Assembly (NCBI GenBank): GCA_035654655.1
Contig: DASRWI010000030.1
Location: forward strand, 221,334 to 285,333
From: DASRWI01 sp035654655
GTDB lineage: Bacteria; Bacteroidota; Ignavibacteria; Ignavibacteriales; Ignavibacteriaceae
Reading direction: 5' to 3'
DNA: 64,000 bases
The notes under the pieces were generated by a model. It ran no database searches. It saw nothing but the letters and a program-made list of their open reading frames with translations, and was not told the DNA's origin. A program made the position numbers and the translations under genes. Of this stretch, positions 44,553 through 53,150 are shown one piece after another (position 1 is the first letter of the stretch; the number at the start of each line of letters is the position of its first letter).

Positions 44553-47114
44553 ATGAAAAAGATACTTCTACTTCTGTTTTTCATTTCTCCTATGGTTTTT
44601 TCACAGACTCTTTTTGATATTAACCAATACAAAAGCTTTCTTAATACTCATCAGAATTTAATTACAGAAAATTTATTGCAAATGCATAATGCTGGTGTAT
44701 TTGAATCTTCATTAAACCTGAATTTTAATGATGCATTATTTTTTGACAGTATAAATTTTAAGTACCAGTTAACTCCATATGAAAAATCATTAATACAGCA
44801 AAATGGTTTTTTAGTGACTGATAGGTTGAAGCGAAATTCATATGGTGAATCATTTTTGGAGATTTATCATAAAGACCTTCCTGTATTTGTTTCTACAGAT
44901 GCAATACTTCACGCATTTCATAAATCTTATGACAGAATTTTAACAGATGTTGAAGTTGGATTGCTGATACCAAAACTGCAGGAATTATTATCATTATTAT
45001 CAGGTAAGATGACAAATCTTAATGCAGCTTATGGAAATGATACTGCAATGACTAAAATGCTAAGAGATGTTGACCTTTATATTACAATGCCCAGAATTTT
45101 ATTAGGTGAAAATGTTAGCCCATTTTATCCTGAAACTCAGACAGAAATAAATTCTTTATTAAATCTTATCAATCAGGAGAACATTTCATCTTATCCATTA
45201 TTTTCAACCACTTGTAAAGATTTAGATTTTAGTCAATTTAAACCAAGAGGACATTATATTAATCCTCAGCTTCCTCAGCTTGCCAAATATTTTAAGGCAA
45301 TGATTTGGTTAAGCCGAATGGAAGTTTATTTAATTGCACCTAATGTTGAGGGAATATTATGTCCAATGCAAAAGTTTTCTGATATCAAAAGACAAGTTAT
45401 TGATGCAATACTTATTTCAGAATTAATTGAAATTGCCGGTTGTCAAAACAAAGTAAAGCAAATTGACGATGTTCTAAAATTCTTTGTAGGTGAGCAGGAT
45501 AATGTTCATTATTTTAATTTGAAAGAAGTTAAGAATCTTGTTCAGATTACATCAGCCAATCAATTATTAGATTCTATTAAAGTTGTGCAGTTTCAGGATA
45601 CACTTGCCAAACAACCATATGCTAATCAATTAATATTATCTCAATTTTTAATGCAGGCTGATCCTTATTCACCTGACAGTATTAAACCTGCTTCTGCATT
45701 TATGCTGTTCGGGCAAAGATTCGTTATAGATTCTTATGTCATGGGAAGTGTTGTTTGGGATAGAATTCAATTTAATGGTGAAAGATTATGCAGACTTTTT
45801 CCATCCACTTTAGACCCTATTGCGGCACTTGGAAATGATGCTGCACTACAATTACTTCAGTCAGAACTTAATCAATGGAAATATGGGAGTAATTTAGCCT
45901 CCTTAAGATATATAATTGACCAATATCAGGATACTTATTGGTATTCTACTCTTTATTTAAGTTGGCTCCAAACAATTAGGAAATTAAATCCACCTTTAGT
46001 AAGAACTGGACTTCCACCTTTTATGCAGACTGCTGCTTTCTGGCAGGAAAAATTAAATACTCAATTGTTCTCCTGGACAGAACTTAGACACGATAATCTT
46101 CTTTATGCAAAGCAATCATACACAGGTGGAACTATTTGTTCTTATCCTTATGCTTATGTGGAACCATTCCCTGAATTTTACCAGAGTCTAAAAACATTGG
46201 CAGATACTGCAAGTGTTAGGTTTAACAATTTAGATTTTAACAATACCTGGTTAAAGACTTCTGTTGTTAATTATTTTACTTATATGTCAGTAGTTTCAGA
46301 TTCCTTGAAAAATATTTGTGAAAAAGAACTAAATGGAACCCCTTTAACTTTAAATGAAGCTTATTGGCTAAAGAATATTGTTTATCAAACAAATCCTGGC
46401 AGTGGTGAACCTCCATACTTAGGATGGTATTCAAAATTATTTTATGATGATAATTATTATAATAACGAAGGACTATTAGATAAAGATTTCATAGTAGCTG
46501 ATGTTCATACAATTCCTACTGATTGTGGGGGAGGATGGCTGGGTAATGTAATGCATGTTGGAACAGGTCCTCATAATTTAGGAGTGTTCATTGCAGATAT
46601 TCCTGGTTCAGGCAATGTAGCTTTTGTGGGTCCAGTTTCAAGTTATTATGAATATACAACAATCAACCTTTTAAGGTTAACAGACCAGGAGTGGGACCAA
46701 ACTTATCTTAATGCCTCATTGAGACCTAATTGGACAAACATTTATTTAGCTGATTCAACAGGTAACTCCAGAGGAGAAGGATTATCATTAATAACTTCAG
46801 TAAAACCTGATGAAAATATTATTCCTAAAGGTTACTTGACTGCTGCTAATTATCCAAATCCATTTAACCCATCTACAATAATAGTATTTAACATTCCACC
46901 TGAATTAAGTAATTCACAAGTGGTTCTTAATATTTATAATGTTCAGGGAGAATTAATAAATACCTTGGTCAGAGAAAATCTTCCATCTGGGAATTATGCT
47001 GTTAGATGGGAAGGAAATAATTTTAATGACCAAAAAGTTACAAGCGGAGTATATATTTATAATTTGAAAGCAGGTGAAAAACAATTTTCAGGCAAGATGA
47101 CTTTACTTAAATAA
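44553..47114 (+). CDS. DUF3160 secreted protein with T9SS sorting domain
   Basis: An 853-residue protein with a signal peptide (cleavage near VFSQ, about residue 18). Residues about 70-730 match DUF3160: DLPVFVSTDAILHAFHKSYD, then KARPRG-like FKPRGHYINPQLPQLAKYF, MIWLSRMEVYL, and the later DVHTIPTDCGGGWLGNV with HVGTGPHNLGVFI. DUF3160 is an uncharacterised family with conserved His/Cys residues; no function is established. The last about 85 residues are a type A sorting domain (NYPNPFNPSTIIVF ... FSGKMTLLK). GGAT lies nine bases before the ATG. It should be surface-exposed or secreted. Confidence 0.85.
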   Translation: MKKILLLLFFISPMVFSQTLFDINQYKSFLNTHQNLITENLLQMHNAGVFESSLNLNFNDALFFDSINFKYQLTPYEKSLIQQNGFLVTDRLKRNSYGESFLEIYHKDLPVFVSTDAILHAFHKSYDRILTDVEVGLLIPKLQELLSLLSGKMTNLNAAYGNDTAMTKMLRDVDLYITMPRILLGENVSPFYPETQTEINSLLNLINQENISSYPLFSTTCKDLDFSQFKPRGHYINPQLPQLAKYFKAMIWLSRMEVYLIAPNVEGILCPMQKFSDIKRQVIDAILISELIEIAGCQNKVKQIDDVLKFFVGEQDNVHYFNLKEVKNLVQITSANQLLDSIKVVQFQDTLAKQPYANQLILSQFLMQADPYSPDSIKPASAFMLFGQRFVIDSYVMGSVVWDRIQFNGERLCRLFPSTLDPIAALGNDAALQLLQSELNQWKYGSNLASLRYIIDQYQDTYWYSTLYLSWLQTIRKLNPPLVRTGLPPFMQTAAFWQEKLNTQLFSWTELRHDNLLYAKQSYTGGTICSYPYAYVEPFPEFYQSLKTLADTASVRFNNLDFNNTWLKTSVVNYFTYMSVVSDSLKNICEKELNGTPLTLNEAYWLKNIVYQTNPGSGEPPYLGWYSKLFYDDNYYNNEGLLDKDFIVADVHTIPTDCGGGWLGNVMHVGTGPHNLGVFIADIPGSGNVAFVGPVSSYYEYTTINLLRLTDQEWDQTYLNASLRPNWTNIYLADSTGNSRGEGLSLITSVKPDENIIPKGYLTAANYPNPFNPSTIIVFNIPPELSNSQVVLNIYNVQGELINTLVRENLPSGNYAVRWEGNNFNDQKVTSGVYIYNLKAGEKQFSGKMTLLK

Positions 47115-47122
47115 AAACATTA

Positions 47123-47155
47123 CAGCGGTAGGTATAATATCTACCGCTGATTTTT
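47123..47155. terminator. Bidirectional intrinsic terminator
   Basis: CAGCGGTAG (47123-47131) pairs perfectly with CTACCGCTG (47141-47149), with T-rich flanks on either strand. The right arm overlaps the last codons and stop of the minus-strand GNAT gene. Confidence 0.88.
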
Positions 47156-47689
47156 ATAATAATCACTTCTTAAAATTCCCATTACATAAAAATCAACGTA
47201 CTTGTTGTTATGGTACATTGCTTCTCTTAAAGTTCCTTCGATAAAATACCCGGCGTCTTTATAAATTTTAATAGCAGGAATATTTTCTGTTGATACGTGA
47301 AGCTGAACTCTATTTAAATTAAGTATATCAAAAGCATATTGAAGCATCAAGTTTGTTGCTTCTTTTGCATAACCTTTTCCCCAGAATTGAGGATCATATA
47401 TAGCTATGTAGAAGACTGCTGCTCTGCTTACAAAATCAATTCTAACGAATGCAGTTTGGCCTACAGGTTCATCAGTATCGTGGTCGCATATTGTAAATAA
47501 GGCTATTTCTTTATTATCACACCAGGTTTTCATTTCTGAAGCAACCTGCTCTTGTGTCATTGGAGAAAATAAATGCAATGTTTCTCTCACGTGAGGGTCA
47601 TTTTTACCAAATATAACCAGGTCTAAATCTGATTCTATATAAGGTCTAAGATATACTTTTAAGCCCTTTAAAAATTTTGGTATTTTCAT
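47141..47689 (-). CDS. GNAT-family N-acetyltransferase (RimJ/RimL-like)
   Basis: A 182-residue acetyltransferase. The acetyl-CoA loop region is FWGKGYAKEATNLMLQYAF, with LNRVQLHVSTENIPAIKIYKDAGY after it, typical of RimJ/RimL-type GNATs that act on protein N-termini, amino acids or antibiotics. The substrate is unknown. Its stop codon lies in the stem of a terminator shared with the DUF3160 gene. Confidence 0.88.
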   Translation of the reverse strand: MKIPKFLKGLKVYLRPYIESDLDLVIFGKNDPHVRETLHLFSPMTQEQVASEMKTWCDNKEIALFTICDHDTDEPVGQTAFVRIDFVSRAAVFYIAIYDPQFWGKGYAKEATNLMLQYAFDILNLNRVQLHVSTENIPAIKIYKDAGYFIEGTLREAMYHNNKYVDFYVMGILRSDYYKNQR

Positions 47690-47777
47690 TTTGATGCCAA
47701 ATAGTTAAATATTATTCTTTATTAAGTTAAGTTTTTATAAGATTTTAAGCAAATAGATATAGTGCCCATAATTAGTT

Positions 47778-48728
47778 ATGATTATAACAGCCAGCAGAAG
47801 AACTGACATACCTGCATACTTTTCAGAATGGTTTATGAACAGAATAAATGAAAAATACTGTACTGTTCAAAATCCTTATTATCCTGAACAAGTTTCTTTT
47901 ATTGACTTAACTCCTGAAGCAGTTGAATCATTTGTTTTTGTTACTAAAAATGCTGCACCAATGATTAAACACATTCAACAATTAAATGATGAAGGGTATA
48001 AATATTATTTTCACTATACAGTAAATAATTTACCTAATAATTATGAGAGAAATATTCCCTCCTTTGAAAATGGAACTAATACTTTTATAAAACTTGTTGA
48101 CAAAATTGGTAAAGGAAAAGTAATTTGGAGATACGACCCCATTATTTTTACTAATGATTTAACATTACAATTTCATAAACAAAATTTTGAAAAAATTTAT
48201 AACAAGATAGGTGATTATACAAAAAGATTAGTAATCAGTGTTGTTGATAATTATGCAAAGACAATTAAAAGATTAAATAAATTAAATGTTAATTATAACC
48301 AGGAGCAGTTGAAAAATCCCGAGTTGGATGAACTTATTTATTTTATTAAAGAGAAGGCATCATTAAAGAATATTGAAATAGTAAGTTGTGCAGAACCAAT
48401 ACTAAAAGATTATAGTATTAAAGAAGGAAAGTGTATTGATGATGATTTAATGAGGGAAGAACTTGGCGTAATTACAAATTATAAGAAGAGCAAATCCCAA
48501 AGAGACACTTGCAGCTGCGTTGAAAGCAGGGATATAGGTTTTAATAACACTTGTTTAATGGGGTGTGAATATTGTTATGCTACTTTAACTCATGAAACTG
48601 CTGTTAAGAATAAAAGCAGGCATAATCCTCTTCATTCGTCAATTGTGGAACATAAAATACCTGAAAAAATTGTTCAGAAGATTAATGAACACAAAAATAA
48701 AAGCGTTCAACTTTCATTAAATATTTGA
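47778..48728 (+). CDS. DUF1848 protein with C-terminal radical-SAM-like cysteine motif
   Basis: A 316-residue protein of the DUF1848 family: starts IITASRRTDIPAYFSEWF and has FVFVTKNAAPMI, YHYTVNN-like FHYTVNNL and VIWRYDPIIF, all conserved in the family. A run of alternating strands and helices suggests a TIM-barrel-like fold. Near the C-terminus are C245-S-C247 and then C259-L-M-G-C263-E-Y-C266-Y, which is the CxxxCxxC spacing of [4Fe-4S] radical SAM enzymes but at the wrong end of the protein. The biochemical function of the family is not established as far as I know. It is a monocistronic-looking plus-strand gene before the acylation locus. Confidence 0.85.
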   Translation: MIITASRRTDIPAYFSEWFMNRINEKYCTVQNPYYPEQVSFIDLTPEAVESFVFVTKNAAPMIKHIQQLNDEGYKYYFHYTVNNLPNNYERNIPSFENGTNTFIKLVDKIGKGKVIWRYDPIIFTNDLTLQFHKQNFEKIYNKIGDYTKRLVISVVDNYAKTIKRLNKLNVNYNQEQLKNPELDELIYFIKEKASLKNIEIVSCAEPILKDYSIKEGKCIDDDLMREELGVITNYKKSKSQRDTCSCVESRDIGFNNTCLMGCEYCYATLTHETAVKNKSRHNPLHSSIVEHKIPEKIVQKINEHKNKSVQLSLNI

Positions 48729-48782
48729 ATTAATAAGAAATACATAATATTTTAGAGCATCAATTATAAATTGGTTGTACAA

Positions 48783-49466
48783 TTGAAAAATGTTATTCTG
48801 ACCATCCTCCTTATTATAGCTTCTAATGTAACTTTCTCAAAATCATTAAATTTTGCTGTTCAAAAAGATACAGCTCAATTTGATAAAAACTCTAATTATC
48901 ATCAGCAAATAGGGTTGTATGAAGTTTATAAGGACAAGCAGTATGATATAGTAATGCTTGGTAATTCCATTACTCAAGGTGTAAATTGGATGGAACTTCT
49001 CGGTAGAACTAATATTGCTAATAGAGGAATAAGCTCTGATATATTAGAAGGTTTCACTGCCAGGATAGAATACATCTATAAATTAAATCCTAAGTATGTT
49101 TTTATTATGGGGGGAATAAATGATATTTATAATAGATATCCCATTCAGGATATTTTTAAGAATTATACTTATTTAATTTCACTATTGAAAACAAGGAACA
49201 TCAATGTAGTTGTTCAATCTACCTTATATGTAAATCCTAAATGGAAATATGCTGAAGAAAGAAATAAAGAAGTTGAAAATCTAAATAATCTTCTTGAATC
49301 TTATTGCAAAAACAATAATATTGAGTTCATAGATCTGAATAAAAAATTATCAAAGAATAAAGTTTTGAACATTGACTATACTTATGATGGATTGCATTTA
49401 AATGGTAAAGGTTACAAGATATGGGGAGAGGAAGTTGAAAAAATGTTAAAGAAATTTGGTTATTAA
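48783..49466 (+). CDS. Exported SGNH/GDSL hydrolase of the acylation locus
   Basis: A protein of about 227 residues with an N-terminal signal or anchor segment. SGNH blocks are GNSITQG (Ser62), a Gly in NRGISSD, GGIND (Asn), and the C-terminal YDGLHLNGKGY (Asp and His). The best start is the TTG at 48783, which gives a Lys-then-hydrophobic signal; a TTG at 48771 would add four residues ahead of it. In the cluster it fills the role of DltD or AlgX/AlgJ, the periplasmic acyl-transfer partner of an MBOAT. Four bases separate its stop from the next small gene, so the five genes form an operon. The substrate polymer is unknown. Confidence 0.85.
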   Translation: MKNVILTILLIIASNVTFSKSLNFAVQKDTAQFDKNSNYHQQIGLYEVYKDKQYDIVMLGNSITQGVNWMELLGRTNIANRGISSDILEGFTARIEYIYKLNPKYVFIMGGINDIYNRYPIQDIFKNYTYLISLLKTRNINVVVQSTLYVNPKWKYAEERNKEVENLNNLLESYCKNNNIEFIDLNKKLSKNKVLNIDYTYDGLHLNGKGYKIWGEEVEKMLKKFGY

Positions 49467-49470
49467 AAAA

Positions 49471-49689
49471 ATGGAAGATAAAGAAGTAAATAAAAAAAAT
49501 AGTCCTATTTTATTATTAATAATAACTTTAATGTTCCTAATATTATTTTCCTTCATTCCTGAAAAAACAAAGATTGTCAAGTATGAAACTAAAGCATTTG
49601 ATATGTTGATTGATGTAAAGCCTGATTCACTTCTTCCAATTGAATATGATTTACAGGATGAAAATTATCCAATGCATTCAAACCAATAA
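49471..49689 (+). CDS. Small single-span membrane protein of the acylation locus
   Basis: A 72-residue protein. It has a charged N-terminus (MEDKEVNKK), one hydrophobic span (PILLLIITLMFLILFSFIP, about residues 12-30) and a polar periplasmic-side tail ending NYPMHSNQ. An upstream in-frame TTG at 49456 lies inside the SGNH gene; the ATG at 49471 is preferred. It sits between the SGNH and ligase genes with 12 bp to the next start. Its position and topology recall DltX of the Gram-positive dlt operon, but the aromatic C-terminal motif of DltX is not present here. I cannot assign it to a family. Confidence 0.62.
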   Translation: MEDKEVNKKNSPILLLIITLMFLILFSFIPEKTKIVKYETKAFDMLIDVKPDSLLPIEYDLQDENYPMHSNQ

Positions 49690-49701
49690 AGCATAAAAGA
49701 T

Positions 49702-51405
49702 ATGAATCTAAATAACAATTCAGTTCAAAGTTTTTGGTTTAATAATTCAATCAACAAAGGAAATAAAGAAGCTATTGTTCATTGGAATGCAGGGGAAGAT
49801 CCATATAGATGGACGTACAAAGAACTTTTTAATCAGGCGCTGAGATATTCAATTAAATTTAAAGAAGCCGGGATTAAAGAAGGTGAAGTTTGTGCAATTA
49901 TTATCAGGCACAATAAAGAATTTTATCCTATATATATGGGAGTTGCATTAATAAATGCAATACCTGCTGTTCTTGCTTATCCTAATGCAAGGCTTCATCC
50001 TGATAAATTCAGACAGGGAATTGAAGGTATGTCTCATCGGTCAGGTTTGGATTGGATATTTACTGAAAGAGATCTTGAAAATAATATCAGACCTTTGGTT
50101 AATAATGATGAAAGTACAATTAAAGGTTTGCATTTCCCGTTAGAATATGCATTAAAAGAAGATGAAGAAGAATTTGAAAAGATTTTAGATATTTTGAACA
50201 AAATAAAAGATGAAGACCCTTTTTTACTTCAGCATTCTTCAGGTACCACAGGTTTGCAGAAACCGGTTCTTCTTTCTCATAAAGCAGTTATCGAGCATTT
50301 AACTAATTATTCTGAATCAATAAATTTTAGAGATGCTGATAAAGTCGTAAGTTGGCTTCCTTTATATCACGATATGGGACTTATAGCCGCTTATCATCTA
50401 CCATTAGCAACCGGTAGAACATTTGTTCAAATAGATACTTTTGAATGGGTGCTTATTCCTTCATTACTACTTGAAGCAATTTCTAAGGAGAAAGGAACAA
50501 TCTGCTGGTTACCGAATTTTGCTTACAACATATTGGCGGATAAAACCAGAGAAGATGAACTTGAGGGTATTGACCTTTCATCCTGGAGATTATCAATCAA
50601 TTGCAGCGAGCCAGTAAGAAACGAAAGCCATCAAAAATTTTTAAAAAGATTTAAACCATTCAATCTTAAAGAAAGTTTGTTAAGCACTTGTTATGCAATG
50701 GCAGAAACAACATTTGCAGTAACACAAACTCCTTATGATGAAATTTCTAAAATAGTTTATGTTGATAGAAATGAACTATCATCAAATAAAGTTAAAATAG
50801 TTGATGAAGCAAATGGAAGAGCCTGTATTTCATCTGGGAAAGTAATAAATGATTGTTGGGTTAAAATAGTCGATGTGGAAAGAAATGAGCTTCCTGAAGG
50901 TTATGTTGGTGAGGTAGCAATTAAATCTGTTAGTATGTTTTCTGGATACAGGAATTATCCTGAGAAGACTGCTGAAGTACTGACTGATGGATGGTATTAC
51001 AGTGGTGACTATGGTTTCTGCGTTGATGGTTATTATTATATAATTGGAAGAAAGAAGGATATTATTATTTCTGCTGGGAATAATATTTATCCTGAAGATG
51101 TTGAAGATACCATAAACAAAGTGGATGGAGTAATCCCTGGTAGAGTTATTGCTTTTGGTGAATATGATGAATCAATTGGAAGTGAATCAATCAGTGTTAT
51201 TGCAGAATCCAAAATTGAAGATGAAGCAGGTATTAAAAAATTAAAGATGGATATTATCAGAGCTGCAATGGCAATTGATGTTAGTATAAAGAAAGTTTAT
51301 ATAGTACCATCAAGATGGTTAATTAAAAGCTCAGCAGGCAAACCAAGCCGTAAGGCAAACAGTGAAAGAATATTAAACAAAGAACCAATAGTGAGTCAAG
51401 TATGA
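49702..51405 (+). CDS. Acyl-AMP ligase (fatty-acyl-AMP ligase-like) of the acylation locus
   Basis: A 567-residue adenylate-forming enzyme. The P-loop-like A3 motif is HSSGTTGLQKPV (from residue 178); ADP-binding and hinge motifs are YYSGDYGF and GRKKDIIISAGNNIYPED; the C-terminal end has SSAGKPSRKAN with the likely catalytic Lys. The closest group is fatty-acyl-AMP ligases, which load acyl groups directly onto carrier proteins. An ACP gene overlaps its 3' end by four bases. It is the activating step, filling the role of DltA; the acyl substrate may be a fatty acid or a small acid and cannot be read from sequence. Confidence 0.88.
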   Translation: MNLNNNSVQSFWFNNSINKGNKEAIVHWNAGEDPYRWTYKELFNQALRYSIKFKEAGIKEGEVCAIIIRHNKEFYPIYMGVALINAIPAVLAYPNARLHPDKFRQGIEGMSHRSGLDWIFTERDLENNIRPLVNNDESTIKGLHFPLEYALKEDEEEFEKILDILNKIKDEDPFLLQHSSGTTGLQKPVLLSHKAVIEHLTNYSESINFRDADKVVSWLPLYHDMGLIAAYHLPLATGRTFVQIDTFEWVLIPSLLLEAISKEKGTICWLPNFAYNILADKTREDELEGIDLSSWRLSINCSEPVRNESHQKFLKRFKPFNLKESLLSTCYAMAETTFAVTQTPYDEISKIVYVDRNELSSNKVKIVDEANGRACISSGKVINDCWVKIVDVERNELPEGYVGEVAIKSVSMFSGYRNYPEKTAEVLTDGWYYSGDYGFCVDGYYYIIGRKKDIIISAGNNIYPEDVEDTINKVDGVIPGRVIAFGEYDESIGSESISVIAESKIEDEAGIKKLKMDIIRAAMAIDVSIKKVYIVPSRWLIKSSAGKPSRKANSERILNKEPIVSQV

Positions 51406-51629
51406 TTTCAGATAGATTAAAACAAACTATTCTAAAAGAATTAAATCTTGATGATTATGAATTTCAGGATGATACTAAAGCAACTGATGTACCGGGGTGG
51501 GATTCATTAAATCATATCAATGTCATATTAGCCGTAGAAAAAGAATTCGGAATAAGATTCAAGAATGTTGAAATCTTAAAATTAAAAAATATCGGTGAAT
51601 TGCAGTCTTTAGTTAATTCAAAAGTATAA
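51402..51629 (+). CDS. Acyl carrier protein of the acylation locus
   Basis: A 75-residue ACP-like protein with the phosphopantetheine site GWDSLNH (Ser35). It is acidic and helical as expected. It overlaps the ligase stop by four bases and is 6 bp from the MBOAT start, so it is a dedicated carrier in the role of DltC. It is not the fatty-acid synthase ACP, which has a different neighbourhood. Confidence 0.9.
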   Translation: MISDRLKQTILKELNLDDYEFQDDTKATDVPGWDSLNHINVILAVEKEFGIRFKNVEILKLKNIGELQSLVNSKV

Positions 51630-51635
51630 TTAAAA

Positions 51636-53132
51636 ATGTTCAAATATTTAGATTTTCAAAAGCTAAATTCTATACTTCAGTATGATCAATACGATCCACT
51701 TTATTTTACAACAATATTATTCTTCTTTTTATTTTTAATTGTTGTAGCTGTTTATAGATTATTATCACCTTATAAAAATATCAGAGTTGCATTCTTAATC
51801 TTATTCTCGGCTTATTTTTATTATAAAGCTGCAGGAAATTTTTTAACAATACTTTTTGGAACAGCAATAATAAATTATTTACTGGGTTTAGGTTTAAATA
51901 AGTTATCTGGAATTAAAAGAAAATTATTTTTTATATTTGGGCTACTATTTAATATCGGATTGTTGGGCTATTTTAAGTATACTAATTTCTTCCTACAAAA
52001 TATTTCATCTTTATTTGAATATAATTATGGCGGCTTAAATATAATTCTACCTATTGGAATTTCATTTTATGTTTTCAAATCAATCAGTTACCTGATTGAA
52101 ATAAATCTTGAAAATATTGAACCCGAAAAAAATATTCTTAATTTTATTTTATATATAACATTCTTTGCAAATGTTTTGGCAGGACCAATTGACAGAGCTA
52201 ATTACTTCCTTGAGAATACTAAAGAAAAATATTTCTTAACTAAACAGCAGATAGGCACAGCAGTATTTTTAATTGTACTTGGCCTTCTTAAAAAAGTTGT
52301 AATTGCAGATTATATAGGCTTGAACTTTGTTGATAGAGTTTTTGATGCTCCTGAAAGATTTACCGGAGTTGAAAATCTTATTGCCGTTTATGGGTATACT
52401 CTGCAAATATATTGCGACTTTTCCGGCTACTCAGATATGGCTATTGGTTTAGCTTTATTGCTGGGTTTCAGATTAATGCAGAATTTTAATTCTCCATATA
52501 AAGCAACATCAGTTGCTGATTTTTGGAGAAGATGGCATATCTCTTTATCATCCTGGCTGCTTGATTATTTATTTAAACCAATGCAGATAAAATTCAGGAA
52601 CTTAAGAATTTATGGTAATGCATTAGCTCTAACTATTACATTTCTTATCTGCGGATTATGGCATGGTGCAAATTGGACTTTTATTTTCTGGGGAGGTTTG
52701 CACGCTTTTTATATGGTTGTTGGATTGTTTTTGAAAAGACCTAAGGAAAAACTTTATAAAAAATTATCTTTATCTAATACCTGGATTTTAAAAGCAGCAC
52801 AAATATTTATTACATTTCATTTAATAGCTTTTGCATGGATTTTCTTTAGAGTGAAGAATTTTGATTATGCAAGAGTAATGCTTGAACAAATATTTAGTAA
52901 CTTTCAGTCTGAAGTATTTCCACAGTTTGTTAGTGGATTTGTTATCGTGTTTGTTTTAATAGTATTAGGATATCTTGTACATTTTCTTCCGGAAAAAATA
53001 GAATTTTTTATAAAAGATATTATTGTTAAAATTCCATTGCCTGCAAAAGCTTTTATTTTAGCAGCAGGTATTTGGATTGCTGCTCAGTTTAAGTTCGCAG
53101 ACTTACAGCCATTTTTATATTTTCAATTTTAG
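51636..53132 (+). CDS. MBOAT-family membrane O-acyltransferase of the acylation locus
   Basis: A 498-residue integral membrane protein with about ten hydrophobic segments. MBOAT signatures are PIGISFYVFKSISYLIE, DFSGYSDMAIGLALLLGF, NFNSPYKATSVADFWRRWHIS, and the catalytic His in LWHGANWTF (His343). The gene belongs to the AlgI/DltB branch. It ends in PFLYFQF, an aromatic tail of the F-x-Y-F-x-F type; my recollection is that such tails occur in AlgI-like MBOATs and, in another form, on DltX, and that a Tyr in the tail carries the acyl group. It would move the acyl group from ACP across the inner membrane. Confidence 0.92.
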   Translation: MFKYLDFQKLNSILQYDQYDPLYFTTILFFFLFLIVVAVYRLLSPYKNIRVAFLILFSAYFYYKAAGNFLTILFGTAIINYLLGLGLNKLSGIKRKLFFIFGLLFNIGLLGYFKYTNFFLQNISSLFEYNYGGLNIILPIGISFYVFKSISYLIEINLENIEPEKNILNFILYITFFANVLAGPIDRANYFLENTKEKYFLTKQQIGTAVFLIVLGLLKKVVIADYIGLNFVDRVFDAPERFTGVENLIAVYGYTLQIYCDFSGYSDMAIGLALLLGFRLMQNFNSPYKATSVADFWRRWHISLSSWLLDYLFKPMQIKFRNLRIYGNALALTITFLICGLWHGANWTFIFWGGLHAFYMVVGLFLKRPKEKLYKKLSLSNTWILKAAQIFITFHLIAFAWIFFRVKNFDYARVMLEQIFSNFQSEVFPQFVSGFVIVFVLIVLGYLVHFLPEKIEFFIKDIIVKIPLPAKAFILAAGIWIAAQFKFADLQPFLYFQF

Positions 53133-53150
53133 AATTAGTAGTTTAATATT

